Shown piece after piece: positions 6,369 to 12,846 of a stretch of 14,182 bases of DNA. Where the stretch lies: assembly GCA_027019885.1 (NCBI GenBank), contig JALUWC010000137.1, forward strand, positions 1 to 14,182, written 5' to 3'. The translations under genes were made by a program, and so were the position numbers. The notes under the pieces are model-generated. The model was not told the origin of the DNA. It searched no databases and saw only the letters and a list, made by a program, of their open reading frames with translations. How positions within the stretch are numbered: position 1 is the first letter of the stretch; each line of letters starts with the position of its first letter. This DNA is from Geoglobus sp. Its GTDB lineage: Archaea; Halobacteriota; Archaeoglobi; Archaeoglobales; Archaeoglobaceae.

Positions 6369-6655
6369 CGAAACCAAGTCTCAGAAAAATCTTTAAAGAT
6401 TTATACAATTTTTTTGATGGGTTTGCAGAAGGGTTTAGGGGAAGATCTGTTGAATTCATAAGAGTTGAGGAGAGAGAGCTTGAAAATGTTTTCGCCATTC
6501 TTCTTTTTGGCAGCTATATAGGACTTCCATCTCCTCCAGCATTTCTGAGCCTTGAATTATTACCTCATGTTGCGAAAGAACTTTATGTGCTTGGGATATC
6601 AGCAGAAAGAGCTGATGATCCGCTGAGCCAGATAGCAGAATTTTTTGAGCTGTGA
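6365..6655 (+). CDS. Small unknown protein between cstA and the ArsA-like gene
   Basis: A 96-residue protein that I do not recognise. The first 40 residues are mixed-charge with aromatic clusters (FKDLYNFFDGFAEGF); the middle is hydrophobic (VFAILLFGSYIGLPSPPAFLSLELL, about 42-66) but interrupted by prolines and glycines; the end is acidic (ERADDPLSQIAEFFEL). The start is TTG at 6365, overlapping the cstA stop; GGAGG at 6350-6354 supports it and no internal ATG exists in frame. The next gene begins ten bases after the stop. It is not YbdD-like as far as I can see. Possible accessory to the transporter or to the ATPase that follows; this is inference from the spacing only. Confidence 0.72.
   Translation: MTKPSLRKIFKDLYNFFDGFAEGFRGRSVEFIRVEERELENVFAILLFGSYIGLPSPPAFLSLELLPHVAKELYVLGISAERADDPLSQIAEFFEL
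6387..6402. repeat. 16-bp perfect palindrome followed by T7
   Basis: AAATCTTTAAAGATTT lies inside the first codons of the small gene after cstA, followed by a run of seven T (6409-6415). It could be a weak terminator/attenuator, an internal promoter element, or a chance product of the codons for KIFKDLYNFF. Confidence 0.4.
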
Positions 6656-6665
6656 GGTAGATGGA

Positions 6666-7580
6666 ATGAGGAAAGGATACATTTTCATAGGCAAAGGTGG
6701 AGTTGGGAAAACAACGTGCAGCGCATCTCTTGCCATCAATCTTGCCGGAACTGGCAAAACCCTCATCGCATCTCTCGATCCTGCTCACAACCTTGGAGAT
6801 GTTTATGGAGTCAATCTTTCTGGAAAACCTGAAAAAATATCAGATAACCTGTTTGCCATTGAGGTTGACACAGATCTCTTGACAAAAAAATATCTTGAGA
6901 GAACTGTTAGCAGAATAAAGGGGATGTACGCCTATCTGAAAGTTCTGAATCTTGACAGATACGTTGACTCTCTGAAGTACTCCCCTGGAATAGAGGAATA
7001 CAGCATTCTTGAGGGGCTTACAGATCTCATATCGCTTGATTATGATCACATAGTGCTCGATATGCCTCCCACCGGCTTAACTGTCAGAGTTCTTACCCTA
7101 CCCTACACGGCCCTCATATGGATACACAAGCTCATGGAGCTCAGGAATGAGATTTTAAGCAGGAGAAGGGCGGTTGAAAGTATTACAGGAAGGAAATGTG
7201 TGATAATAGATGGAGAAGAAGTCAACATTCCGATTAGGGAAAAGGAAGATCCGGTTATGAGAGAGTTGAAAGAGAAAAAGGAAAAGATGGAACTTGTCAA
7301 GAAATTTCTGTCAGAAAAATGCAGCATATTCTTGGTTGCCAATCCAGAACCTCTCTCACTTTTTGAAGGAGAAAGAGCGATTGATGCGTTAAAAAACTTC
7401 GGCTTGAGAGTTTCGGGTGTGATAATCAACAAGTACACAGCCGATAACGAGATAACAGAAAGGCTTGAGAAAATTGGAAAGGCTGTGAAAGTCCCTCTTC
7501 TCAGCTCCCATCCGCATGGCATAGATATGCTTAAAGAAGTGGGCAAAACCCTTTTTGGAATTGCAGAGGTGAGCAGATGA
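6666..7580 (+). CDS. ArsA/Get3-like ATPase
   Basis: A 304-residue single-domain SIMIBI-class ATPase. The deviant Walker A GKGGVGKTTC (9-18), switch I SLDPAHNLGD (36-45), switch II LDMPPTGLTVRVLTLP (131-146) and ANPEPLSLFEGERAIDAL match ArsA/Get3 motifs (Get3: STDPAHSL, APTGHTLRFLQLP, PExLSLYETER). Get3 inserts tail-anchored membrane proteins and ArsA drives arsenite export; neither role is shown here. The Get3 zinc-binding CxxC is absent and a Lys/Glu-rich insert occupies about 190-220. I chose ATG 6666 because GAGGT precedes it by seven bases; a TTG at 6645 would overlap the previous gene. Its stop overlaps the DUF59 gene start, so the two products are probably made together. Confidence 0.87.
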   Translation: MRKGYIFIGKGGVGKTTCSASLAINLAGTGKTLIASLDPAHNLGDVYGVNLSGKPEKISDNLFAIEVDTDLLTKKYLERTVSRIKGMYAYLKVLNLDRYVDSLKYSPGIEEYSILEGLTDLISLDYDHIVLDMPPTGLTVRVLTLPYTALIWIHKLMELRNEILSRRRAVESITGRKCVIIDGEEVNIPIREKEDPVMRELKEKKEKMELVKKFLSEKCSIFLVANPEPLSLFEGERAIDALKNFGLRVSGVIINKYTADNEITERLEKIGKAVKVPLLSSHPHGIDMLKEVGKTLFGIAEVSR

Positions 7581-7873
7581 GTGAAAACATTGAAGCTAAT
7601 GGAGTTATTGAGCTCCTTAAAAAAATTAAAGATCCGGAATTTGGTGTTAGTATAGTTGAGCTTGGTCTCGTTGATGGGCTGAATGTTGAAGGAGGATGTG
7701 TGACAGTTTTTGTAAATTTCAACAGATCACTCCCAAGCTGTAAATCCTGTGTACCCTTAGCTTGGATGGTTCTGAGAGCGATTCTGAGAGAGATGGAAAG
7801 AGCTTTAAAAGGTGCTGGGGTGAGATACAGAATTGTGGAGAAATCGTCTGGAGTTGTCTATCTGGAGGGCTGA
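7577..7873 (+). CDS. MIP18/DUF59-family protein (iron-sulfur assembly type)
   Basis: A 98-residue protein. The segment IKDPEFGVSIVELGLVDGL (17-35), then VTVFVNF and LPSCKSCVPLAWMVLRAIL (52-70), matches the MIP18/SufT/PaaD fold, whose members help Fe-S cluster insertion; the family cysteine lies in the CKSC segment (55-58), here duplicated as CxxC. In Mrp/ApbC carriers a DUF59 domain is fused to a SIMIBI ATPase; here a separate DUF59 protein overlaps by four bases an ArsA-like SIMIBI ATPase gene, which suggests they work together. The next gene follows after two bases. Confidence 0.82.
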   Translation: MSENIEANGVIELLKKIKDPEFGVSIVELGLVDGLNVEGGCVTVFVNFNRSLPSCKSCVPLAWMVLRAILREMERALKGAGVRYRIVEKSSGVVYLEG

Positions 7874-7875
7874 GA

Positions 7876-8520
7876 ATGGGATTCTTCAATCTTTCGGACC
7901 TTTTTGCGGTTCTTGTGCTTTTTGCAGGAATTACAACTCTTCAGTTTTTTTATGGGAGGAAACTGAATATTTTGCTCATGAAAAATGCCGTGGAGGAGCT
8001 TGAGGAAACCATAAAACCAAAAGACCAGCTCTATACGTGGCTTGGAGGATATATCGGCTTTAAAGCTGAATACAAGATTGATGATCCATATATAGATGGT
8101 ATAGAGGTCACACTCACTCTCCTCCCAAGACAGAGCATACTCTATCTTCCAATCTCAAAGCTAACTCTCAAAGACGACAGGCTGTTTTTTGTTCTGAAAT
8201 GCAGATACGCTGTTAAGGGAGATGTCCATGCAGTGAAAAAAGGAACCTACAGGTTCACAAAACCAATAGACAATGAGGTTGAATACAGAACAGAGACTGT
8301 CAGTATCAGCGGAGAAGAATTTGTTGTGTATTACAGAAAAAAGGAGGATCTGAACAAGCTTTTAAAACACATGAAGGGTATTCCTGTAGAAGAGGTGAAG
8401 CATATCTCCGTAACACCCTCTACGAGAGTGATCTACACTTTTGTCGTTCCAAAAAGAGGGGTGGTTGAAAAGATATTTCCCAAGATTGTGGAGTTGGCAA
8501 GGGATTTTACAGGTTTTTGA
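7876..8520 (+). CDS. Unknown single-span membrane protein, last gene of the cstA operon
   Basis: A 214-residue protein with one N-terminal membrane segment (about 6-26, LSDLFAVLVLFAGITTLQFF) and a soluble domain of mixed strands and charged helices, probably cytoplasmic because basic residues (GRKLN) follow the span. I recognise no motif; the domain contains no cysteine cluster or nucleotide-binding loop, and one cysteine (KCRY). The start ATG 7876 has GGAGGG six bases before it; a longer reading from 7762 is out of frame within the DUF59 gene and is rejected. Its stop directly abuts the stop of the convergent dehydrogenase gene. A membrane platform for the ATPase/DUF59 pair is only a guess from position. 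Confidence 0.75.
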   Translation: MGFFNLSDLFAVLVLFAGITTLQFFYGRKLNILLMKNAVEELEETIKPKDQLYTWLGGYIGFKAEYKIDDPYIDGIEVTLTLLPRQSILYLPISKLTLKDDRLFFVLKCRYAVKGDVHAVKKGTYRFTKPIDNEVEYRTETVSISGEEFVVYYRKKEDLNKLLKHMKGIPVEEVKHISVTPSTRVIYTFVVPKRGVVEKIFPKIVELARDFTGF

Positions 8521-9477
8521 TCAGTATCCTTTATCTTTGTCAACAACATTCATCAGTTCCTCTCCTGATAGAAACCTTCTCAGATTTTCGATAAAAATTG
8601 ATACTGCTCTGTCCCAGTAGTGGGGAGTCGATCCTGCAACGTGCGGTGTTATTATAACATTTTCCAGATCCCACAGCTCAGAACTTTCAGGCAAAGGTTC
8701 ACGCTCTGCAACATCTATCCCAGCGCCTGCTATCCATCCTTCCCTTAAGGCTCTGATTAAAGCAATCTCATCAACAATTCCTCCTCTTGCGATGTTTATC
8801 AGGTAGGATGTCTTCTTCATTTTCCCAAGCTCTTTCTCTCCAATCATTCCTGCTGTTTTAGGAGTAAGAGGGACACACAGGACAAGAAAGTCTGATTGCT
8901 CCAGAACTCTATCAATGCTTTCAGGACTGTACACCTCATCCACATAATCTACAGGAGATATCGTGCTTTTAACTCCCATAACCCTCATACCAAAGCACTT
9001 CCCCTTTCTCGCTATCTCCATTCCTATCGAACCAAGACCAATAATGCCAAGAGTTTTCCCCTGAAGCTCATCAAGAGGGTCAAAGGGAAATGGATGTCTT
9101 GGCTTCCATCTTCTTTTCTTCTGATCCTCAAAAAGCTCGGGAAGTCTCCTCGCAAATGCCAGAATTAAGGCAAATACATGGTCTGAAGCCTGAGATGCAT
9201 GAACACCTCTGGAGCAGGTGATAATAATATCGCTCTTTTTAACCTCATCGATGAGTAATGAATCAACACCAACAAACGGTGATTGAATCCAGACAAGTTT
9301 TTTAGCTTTAGAGAATTCCTCTTTTGTGATTTTACTGGCATACAGCACTTCAGCATCCTCAATTTCTCTGAGTATTGTGTCAGGTTCTGTTGCCTTGACA
9401 ACGTCGACATCCTCAACCTCCCTTATCTTAAGAACATACTCATCATCAAGAGGAAAGGAAATCAAGACCCTCACCAT
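8521..9477 (-). CDS. D-isomer-specific 2-hydroxyacid dehydrogenase
   Basis: A 318-residue cytoplasmic oxidoreductase that interconverts 2-oxo acids and D-2-hydroxy acids. The nucleotide-binding loop GLGSIG is at 148-153 and the catalytic triad is visible: R231 in INIARGGIVDE, E260 in DVAEREPLP and H279 in ITPHVAGST. After the second strand the sequence reads MGVKST, without the Asp typical of NAD-specific members, which suggests NADPH use. The substrate (glyoxylate, hydroxypyruvate or a branched 2-oxo acid) cannot be told. It starts at ATG 9477; a TATA-like AAAAATTTAAA (9513-9503) lies about 31 bases upstream. It is divergent from a second, clearly different dehydrogenase of the same family. 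Confidence 0.92.
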   Translation of the reverse strand: MVRVLISFPLDDEYVLKIREVEDVDVVKATEPDTILREIEDAEVLYASKITKEEFSKAKKLVWIQSPFVGVDSLLIDEVKKSDIIITCSRGVHASQASDHVFALILAFARRLPELFEDQKKRRWKPRHPFPFDPLDELQGKTLGIIGLGSIGMEIARKGKCFGMRVMGVKSTISPVDYVDEVYSPESIDRVLEQSDFLVLCVPLTPKTAGMIGEKELGKMKKTSYLINIARGGIVDEIALIRALREGWIAGAGIDVAEREPLPESSELWDLENVIITPHVAGSTPHYWDRAVSIFIENLRRFLSGEELMNVVDKDKGY

Positions 9478-9502
9478 GGAATTTACTTGCCCTTATCAAT
9501 CC

Positions 9503-9513
9503 TTTAAATTTTT
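9503..9513 (-). promoter_or_regulatory. TATA box of the minus-strand hydroxyacid dehydrogenase
   Basis: AAAAATTTAAA on the minus strand, about 31 bases before the ATG at 9477; predicts a leader of only a few bases. Confidence 0.5.
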
Positions 9514-9550
9514 CCTCTATCATGATCGCATGGATAAAAGACGGTACGAA

Positions 9551-9560
9551 AAATTAATTT
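9551..9560 (+). promoter_or_regulatory. TATA box of the plus-strand hydroxyacid dehydrogenase
   Basis: AAATTAATTT centred about 28 bases before the ATG at 9584. No ribosome site is visible, so a leaderless transcript is likely. Confidence 0.5.
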
Positions 9561-9583
9561 CCAAGTCTTACAGATGAACATCC

Positions 9584-10525
9584 ATGAAGGTTGCCATTAT
9601 TGAACCCCTGCAACTTCCGAAAGAGGTTGTGATGGAGGAGTTCAGCTCCCTCAACTGTGAGGTTGAGATGTTTGACACGAAACCAGGGAGCCAGAAAGAG
9701 GTTGTGGAGAGAACGAGAGATGCAGACATAATGGTTGTTGTGAATTATCCTGTCAGAGCAGAAGCTCTTGAAAAGCTTGAAAATCTGAGAATGATTGCAG
9801 TATCATTTACAGGTTATGACCACATTGACATTGACAAATGCCGTGAGCTCGGCATAACTGTTTGTAACGTCCCTGAATACTCAACCAGTTCTGTTGCAGA
9901 GCTTGTTTTCGGAATGATCATCTCTGCAAAGAGAAAACTCATTGAGTGCGACATGACTGTGAGATCTGGAAAAGACAATAAAGGTCTGCTTGGAAGTGAG
10001 ATTTATGGAAAGACGATGGGCGTTATAGGCACCGGAAAAATTGGAAAAAGGGTGTGTGAGATAGCCCTTGCCTTTGGAATGAATGTCATGGCCTATTCAC
10101 GGACAAGAAAAAGGGAGCTTGAGGAAAAAGGGGTTAGGTATGTTCCGCTTGAAGAGCTTCTTAAGATGAGCGACGTCGTTACGATTCATGTTCCCCTATC
10201 TAAAGAGACCGAAGGGATGATTGGAGAGAGGGAGCTTGCGATGATGAAGGATGGAGCGATAATCGTGAACACAGCCAGAGGGAAAATAATTGATACTGCC
10301 TCACTTGCAAAAATGCTCGAAAGTGGAAAGATTGTGGCATGTCTTGATGTTTTTGACATTGAACCCCCTCTGCCTGAGAACCACCCTCTCAGGAATGCAA
10401 AAAATGCAGTTTTAGCACCTCATGTTGGATATTACACGGAAGAGGCATTGATGAGAAGGCTTAAGGTGACTGTGGATAACATCAGAGCATACATCAATGA
10501 CTCACCAAAAAATGTTGTTAGCTGA
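9584..10525 (+). CDS. D-isomer-specific 2-hydroxyacid dehydrogenase (glycerate/phosphoglycerate dehydrogenase-like)
   Basis: A 313-residue enzyme of the same fold as its divergent neighbour but only distantly similar. The nucleotide loop GTGKIG is at 149-154; catalytic residues are R232 (VNTARGKIID), E260 (DVFDIEPPLP) and H280 (LAPHVGYYTEEA). The strand after the loop ends in AYSRTRKRE, and Arg at this place is typical of NADP(H)-preferring members such as glyoxylate/hydroxypyruvate reductases. It has no C-terminal ACT regulatory domain, unlike long SerA enzymes. ATG 9584 is chosen from the fold start (MKVAIIEP) and the TATA spacing. The substrate is unknown. Confidence 0.92.
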   Translation: MKVAIIEPLQLPKEVVMEEFSSLNCEVEMFDTKPGSQKEVVERTRDADIMVVVNYPVRAEALEKLENLRMIAVSFTGYDHIDIDKCRELGITVCNVPEYSTSSVAELVFGMIISAKRKLIECDMTVRSGKDNKGLLGSEIYGKTMGVIGTGKIGKRVCEIALAFGMNVMAYSRTRKRELEEKGVRYVPLEELLKMSDVVTIHVPLSKETEGMIGERELAMMKDGAIIVNTARGKIIDTASLAKMLESGKIVACLDVFDIEPPLPENHPLRNAKNAVLAPHVGYYTEEALMRRLKVTVDNIRAYINDSPKNVVS

Positions 10526-10532
10526 GATAAAT

Positions 10533-10605
10533 GGGGCCGCCGAGACTTGAACTCGGGTCTCCACCCCCCCAAGATGGAAGGATGACCAGGCTACCCCACG
10601 GCCCC
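10533..10605 (-). tRNA. tRNA-Pro (anticodon GGG)
   Basis: A complete 73-base gene on the minus strand: acceptor stem GGGGCCG/CGGCCCC, the D arm with AGCCTGGTC, anticodon stem CCATC/GGTGG around loop TTGGGGG giving anticodon GGG, T arm CCGAG-TTCAAGT-CTCGG. No CCA is encoded and no intron is seen. The acceptor and D-arm sequence match archaeal tRNA-Pro. The 3' end lies seven bases from the stop codon of the opposing dehydrogenase gene. Confidence 0.95.
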
Positions 10606-10630
10606 TCAGAGGCTGTGATTCGATTCTGGA

Positions 10631-10637
10631 TTTAAAT
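10631..10637 (-). promoter_or_regulatory. TATA box of tRNA-Pro
   Basis: TTTAAAT-type element (palindromic core ATTTAAA on the minus strand) about 29 bases before the tRNA 5' end at 10605. Confidence 0.6.
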
Positions 10638-10677
10638 ACTCTCCGATCGCAATTAATCACCTTAAATCATGGGTTAA

Positions 10678-10690
10678 TTTTAAATATAAT
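10678..10690 (+). promoter_or_regulatory. TATA box of the KaiC-like operon
   Basis: TTTTAAATATAAT, with predicted transcription start near 10708. An imperfect dyad CCGA-N8-TCGG (10694-10709) overlaps the predicted start and could be a repressor site. Confidence 0.55.
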
Positions 10691-10726
10691 TCACCGACAT
10701 TATGTTCGGAAAATAATAATAAGTAT

Positions 10727-11341
10727 ATGGCCATGACGTCCGGTAATGCATTTCGGGCAAAGGGGTATCGAGTGAATGAGATGACAGAGCAGTCGGTACT
10801 GGAAAAAAGGTTCTTGGAAGAGATAAAGAAAGGTTCTGATGTGGTGCTTGTGAAGGTAACTCCATCGTCATACTTTGAATCACTTGAAAGGCTTGTGAGG
10901 TTCATGACCGCAATTGGAAAGGTTGTCTATGTCTCTCTCAACAAGCCGTGCAGCTCGCTAAAAAAGCATCTCGGCAGAATTGGAGCAGATATGCACAACC
11001 TTGTTTTTATAGATGCGGTTACAAAGCAGTTCTCCAACAATTTGTGCAGAGAAAACAACTGCATATACGTTGAATCCCCAAATCCCGTCCAGCTTACGGT
11101 TTCCATAGACAGGGCAATGGAAAACGTGAGCTCAGAGCAAAAATTTTTGTACATAGATTCTCTCTCGACAATTTCCCTCTACAAGTCGAGTGATTCACTT
11201 ATCAAATTCCTCAGACAGCTCACAGGAAAAACGAGATTCAGGGGATTTGTTGCAGTCATTGTAATTCTCGAAAACGAATTAGACCCGATCTATTTTGCCC
11301 AGGCGTCTCTCATGTGTGATGCCCTAATCGAGGTGGTTTGA
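10727..11341 (+). CDS. KaiC/RAD55-like protein without Walker A motif (triad member 1)
   Basis: A protein of up to 204 residues. Its layout follows the RecA/KaiC core: strand SDVVLVKVTPSSYFESLERL (37-56) where a P-loop would be, strand KVVYVSLNKP (65-74) where KaiC-like proteins have the acidic catalytic strand, and a Walker B-like strand KFLYIDSLSTIS (139-150). The P-loop glycines and lysine are missing, so ATP hydrolysis is unlikely; a pseudo-ATPase or scaffold is inferred. Assignment is by pattern and by its place before two further KaiC-like genes; it is less secure than theirs. No ribosome site is clear; ATG 10727, 10733 or 10781 (MTEQS) could be the true start. The stop lies directly next to the following TTG start. 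Confidence 0.7.
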   Translation: MAMTSGNAFRAKGYRVNEMTEQSVLEKRFLEEIKKGSDVVLVKVTPSSYFESLERLVRFMTAIGKVVYVSLNKPCSSLKKHLGRIGADMHNLVFIDAVTKQFSNNLCRENNCIYVESPNPVQLTVSIDRAMENVSSEQKFLYIDSLSTISLYKSSDSLIKFLRQLTGKTRFRGFVAVIVILENELDPIYFAQASLMCDALIEVV

Positions 11342-12094
11342 TTGGGGTTTTTGACAGGTATTGAAGTCATTGACAGATACTCAGGACTCAGAGTCGGGCT
11401 GGTTTACCTTCTCGAAGAGCCGGGTGCAGGAGGAAGGGAATTTGCGTTCAATGTGCTTATAAGAAACAGAAAAAACGGGAAGAACATCGTGACATTTACA
11501 AAGAGTGAGGATGAGATTCTGACGGAGATTGGGAACACATTTCCAAAGGAAAATCCGGACACACTGAGAAACGAAATTCAGGTTGCAAGTCTTGAAAAGT
11601 TCTATTTCTGGGACAGCATAGTTCCAAGGAGATGGATTGGCGAGGAGGACTTTACAATTTTTGATTTGAAAAGAGAAGGTGAGGTTGTTCAGGAATTTAT
11701 GAACACTTTTGATGACATTCAGGAAAATTCGATAGTTGTTGTTGATTCCATAACAGACCTTTACAGAGCATCGCAGGGTGAGATAGAGCGACATGAGTTT
11801 GTCCATCTCATGATCGGGATCAGAAAGCTCTCGCTGAAAAAGAACATTCTTGTTCTCGGACTTCTCACAAAGGACGTTCTTCCAAGAAACGTTGAGAACC
11901 AGATCCTTGCAGAGTCAGATGGGATAATCCTGTTTGAGTGGGAAAACTACAAAGGATGGGCTGGAAGATGGATACATTTTATAAAACTGGCAGGACTGAT
12001 GCCGTTTCTGGAAAGGGAAAAGGTATCGAGATTGCAGATAAGGGTAGATCCTGTTGCAGGGTTTGTTGTTTCTCAGTATGAAAGGGTGGTGTGA
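11342..12094 (+). CDS. KaiC/RAD55-like protein with degenerate P-loop (triad member 2)
   Basis: A 250-residue protein. The opening LTGIEVIDRYSGLRVGLVYLLEEPGAGGREFAF (shown here in two parts: LTGIEVIDRYSG and LVYLLEEPGAGGREF) matches the KaiC start TGIxxLDxxLGGGxxxGxxxLxxGxPGxGKT, but the P-loop is EPGAGGREF (26-34), without Lys-Thr. The Walker B strand SIVVVDSITDLYRA (130-143) is kept. The middle (80-115) is an insert with aromatic and acidic residues. It is probably a nucleotide-binding-deficient partner of the intact ATPase encoded next. The start is TTG 11342 with GAGGTG six bases before it, immediately after the previous stop. Its last base overlaps the ATG of the next gene. Confidence 0.82.
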   Translation: MGFLTGIEVIDRYSGLRVGLVYLLEEPGAGGREFAFNVLIRNRKNGKNIVTFTKSEDEILTEIGNTFPKENPDTLRNEIQVASLEKFYFWDSIVPRRWIGEEDFTIFDLKREGEVVQEFMNTFDDIQENSIVVVDSITDLYRASQGEIERHEFVHLMIGIRKLSLKKNILVLGLLTKDVLPRNVENQILAESDGIILFEWENYKGWAGRWIHFIKLAGLMPFLEREKVSRLQIRVDPVAGFVVSQYERVV

Positions 12095-12780
12095 TGAAGC
12101 TCGTTTCGACTGGGATTAAAGGTCTTGACTGGATGCTTGGAGGAGGAATACCTCAGGGGTATCTTGTTTCAGTTATAGGGTCATGCGGGACCGGAAAGAC
12201 AACACTTGGACTCCATTTCATATATGAAGGCCTTAAAAACGGTGAGAAATGCCTGGTTATAAGCTTTGATGAGGATGAGGCAGGGCTTATACAGACAGCT
12301 GAAGGATATGGAATGAACTTTTCCGCCCACTCAGACGATCTTCTTATCGTCAGACTTGACGCAGAGGAAGTTAAGAAAAAAGTTGAGGGTTTTGAGGATC
12401 ACCTGAAGAGAATATTCGAGACCATAAAACCATTGAGGGTTCTTATTGATCCATTAACAATACTTGAAACACTGTTTGATGATGCAGGCAGATACTCGTT
12501 TCTGGCAAAGATCAGAGGCATTGTAAAAGCCATAGGCGCAACCGGAATCATAACAGGGGAAAGCAACATCGAAAAGCCTTCAAGCTCCAAATTTGGGATA
12601 ATGGAGTACGTTTCAGATGGGATAATAGTTTTGAAAACATACAGGGAGAACGAGCTTGAGGAAGCGATCCTTTCAATCGAGATTATAAAAATGAGAAGGG
12701 TAAATCATCAGAGGAAGCCAAGGCCATTTACCATTTCAAACCGTGGTATAGAGGTGTTTGAAGAATCGGAGTTGATGTAA
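12094..12780 (+). CDS. KaiC/RAD55-family ATPase with intact P-loop (triad member 3)
   Basis: A 228-residue RecA-superfamily ATPase. It starts STGIKGLDWMLGGGIPQGYL (5-24), the standard KaiC opening, then Walker A GSCGTGKTT (29-37), the SFDEDEAG strand (57-64) where KaiC has its catalytic EE pair (here DE), and the Walker B strand LRVLIDPLTIL. A single KaiC domain, in contrast to the two-domain cyanobacterial clock protein. Archaeal single-domain KaiC-like ATPases have been proposed to act as signalling hubs; no output gene is adjacent except the cytochromes downstream, which have their own promoter. ATG 12094 fits the fold start; a GTG at 12091 is possible. Confidence 0.9.
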   Translation: MKLVSTGIKGLDWMLGGGIPQGYLVSVIGSCGTGKTTLGLHFIYEGLKNGEKCLVISFDEDEAGLIQTAEGYGMNFSAHSDDLLIVRLDAEEVKKKVEGFEDHLKRIFETIKPLRVLIDPLTILETLFDDAGRYSFLAKIRGIVKAIGATGIITGESNIEKPSSSKFGIMEYVSDGIIVLKTYRENELEEAILSIEIIKMRRVNHQRKPRPFTISNRGIEVFEESELM

Positions 12781-12816
12781 GCACAGATACCCTTCTGGGG
12801 GGCAATAATCGCAATC

Positions 12817-12826
12817 TTAATATATT
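12817..12826 (+). promoter_or_regulatory. TATA box of the pentaheme cytochrome genes
   Basis: TTAATATATT centred about 25 bases before the ATG at 12847 with no ribosome site between, so a leaderless mRNA is expected. The 66 bases between the KaiC-like gene and this start hold only a short CCC-TTCT-GGG hairpin (about 12790-12799) besides. Confidence 0.55.
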
Positions 12827-12846
12827 CGGGGCACATCACCATCAAT

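Noticed and set aside
7103..7546. 147-residue minus-strand open frame
   Set aside because: Antisense to the ArsA-like gene whose motifs are intact; Ser/Leu/Phe-rich shadow.
6666..7580. Arsenic resistance operon
   Set aside because: Only the ATPase resembles ArsA; no ArsB, ArsC, ArsR or ArsD is adjacent and the ATPase has a single domain.
7762..7875. N-terminal extension of the unknown membrane protein
   Set aside because: Runs through the DUF59 gene in another frame; ATG 7876 has GGAGGG at correct distance.
9530..9577. 15-codon open frame before the plus-strand dehydrogenase, possible leader peptide
   Set aside because: It contains the probable TATA box of the following gene, so it would not be on that transcript, and has no ribosome site.
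11138..11149. 12-bp palindrome CAAAAATTTTTG
   Set aside because: Inside a coding region in A+T-rich codons; no promoter geometry or repeat elsewhere.
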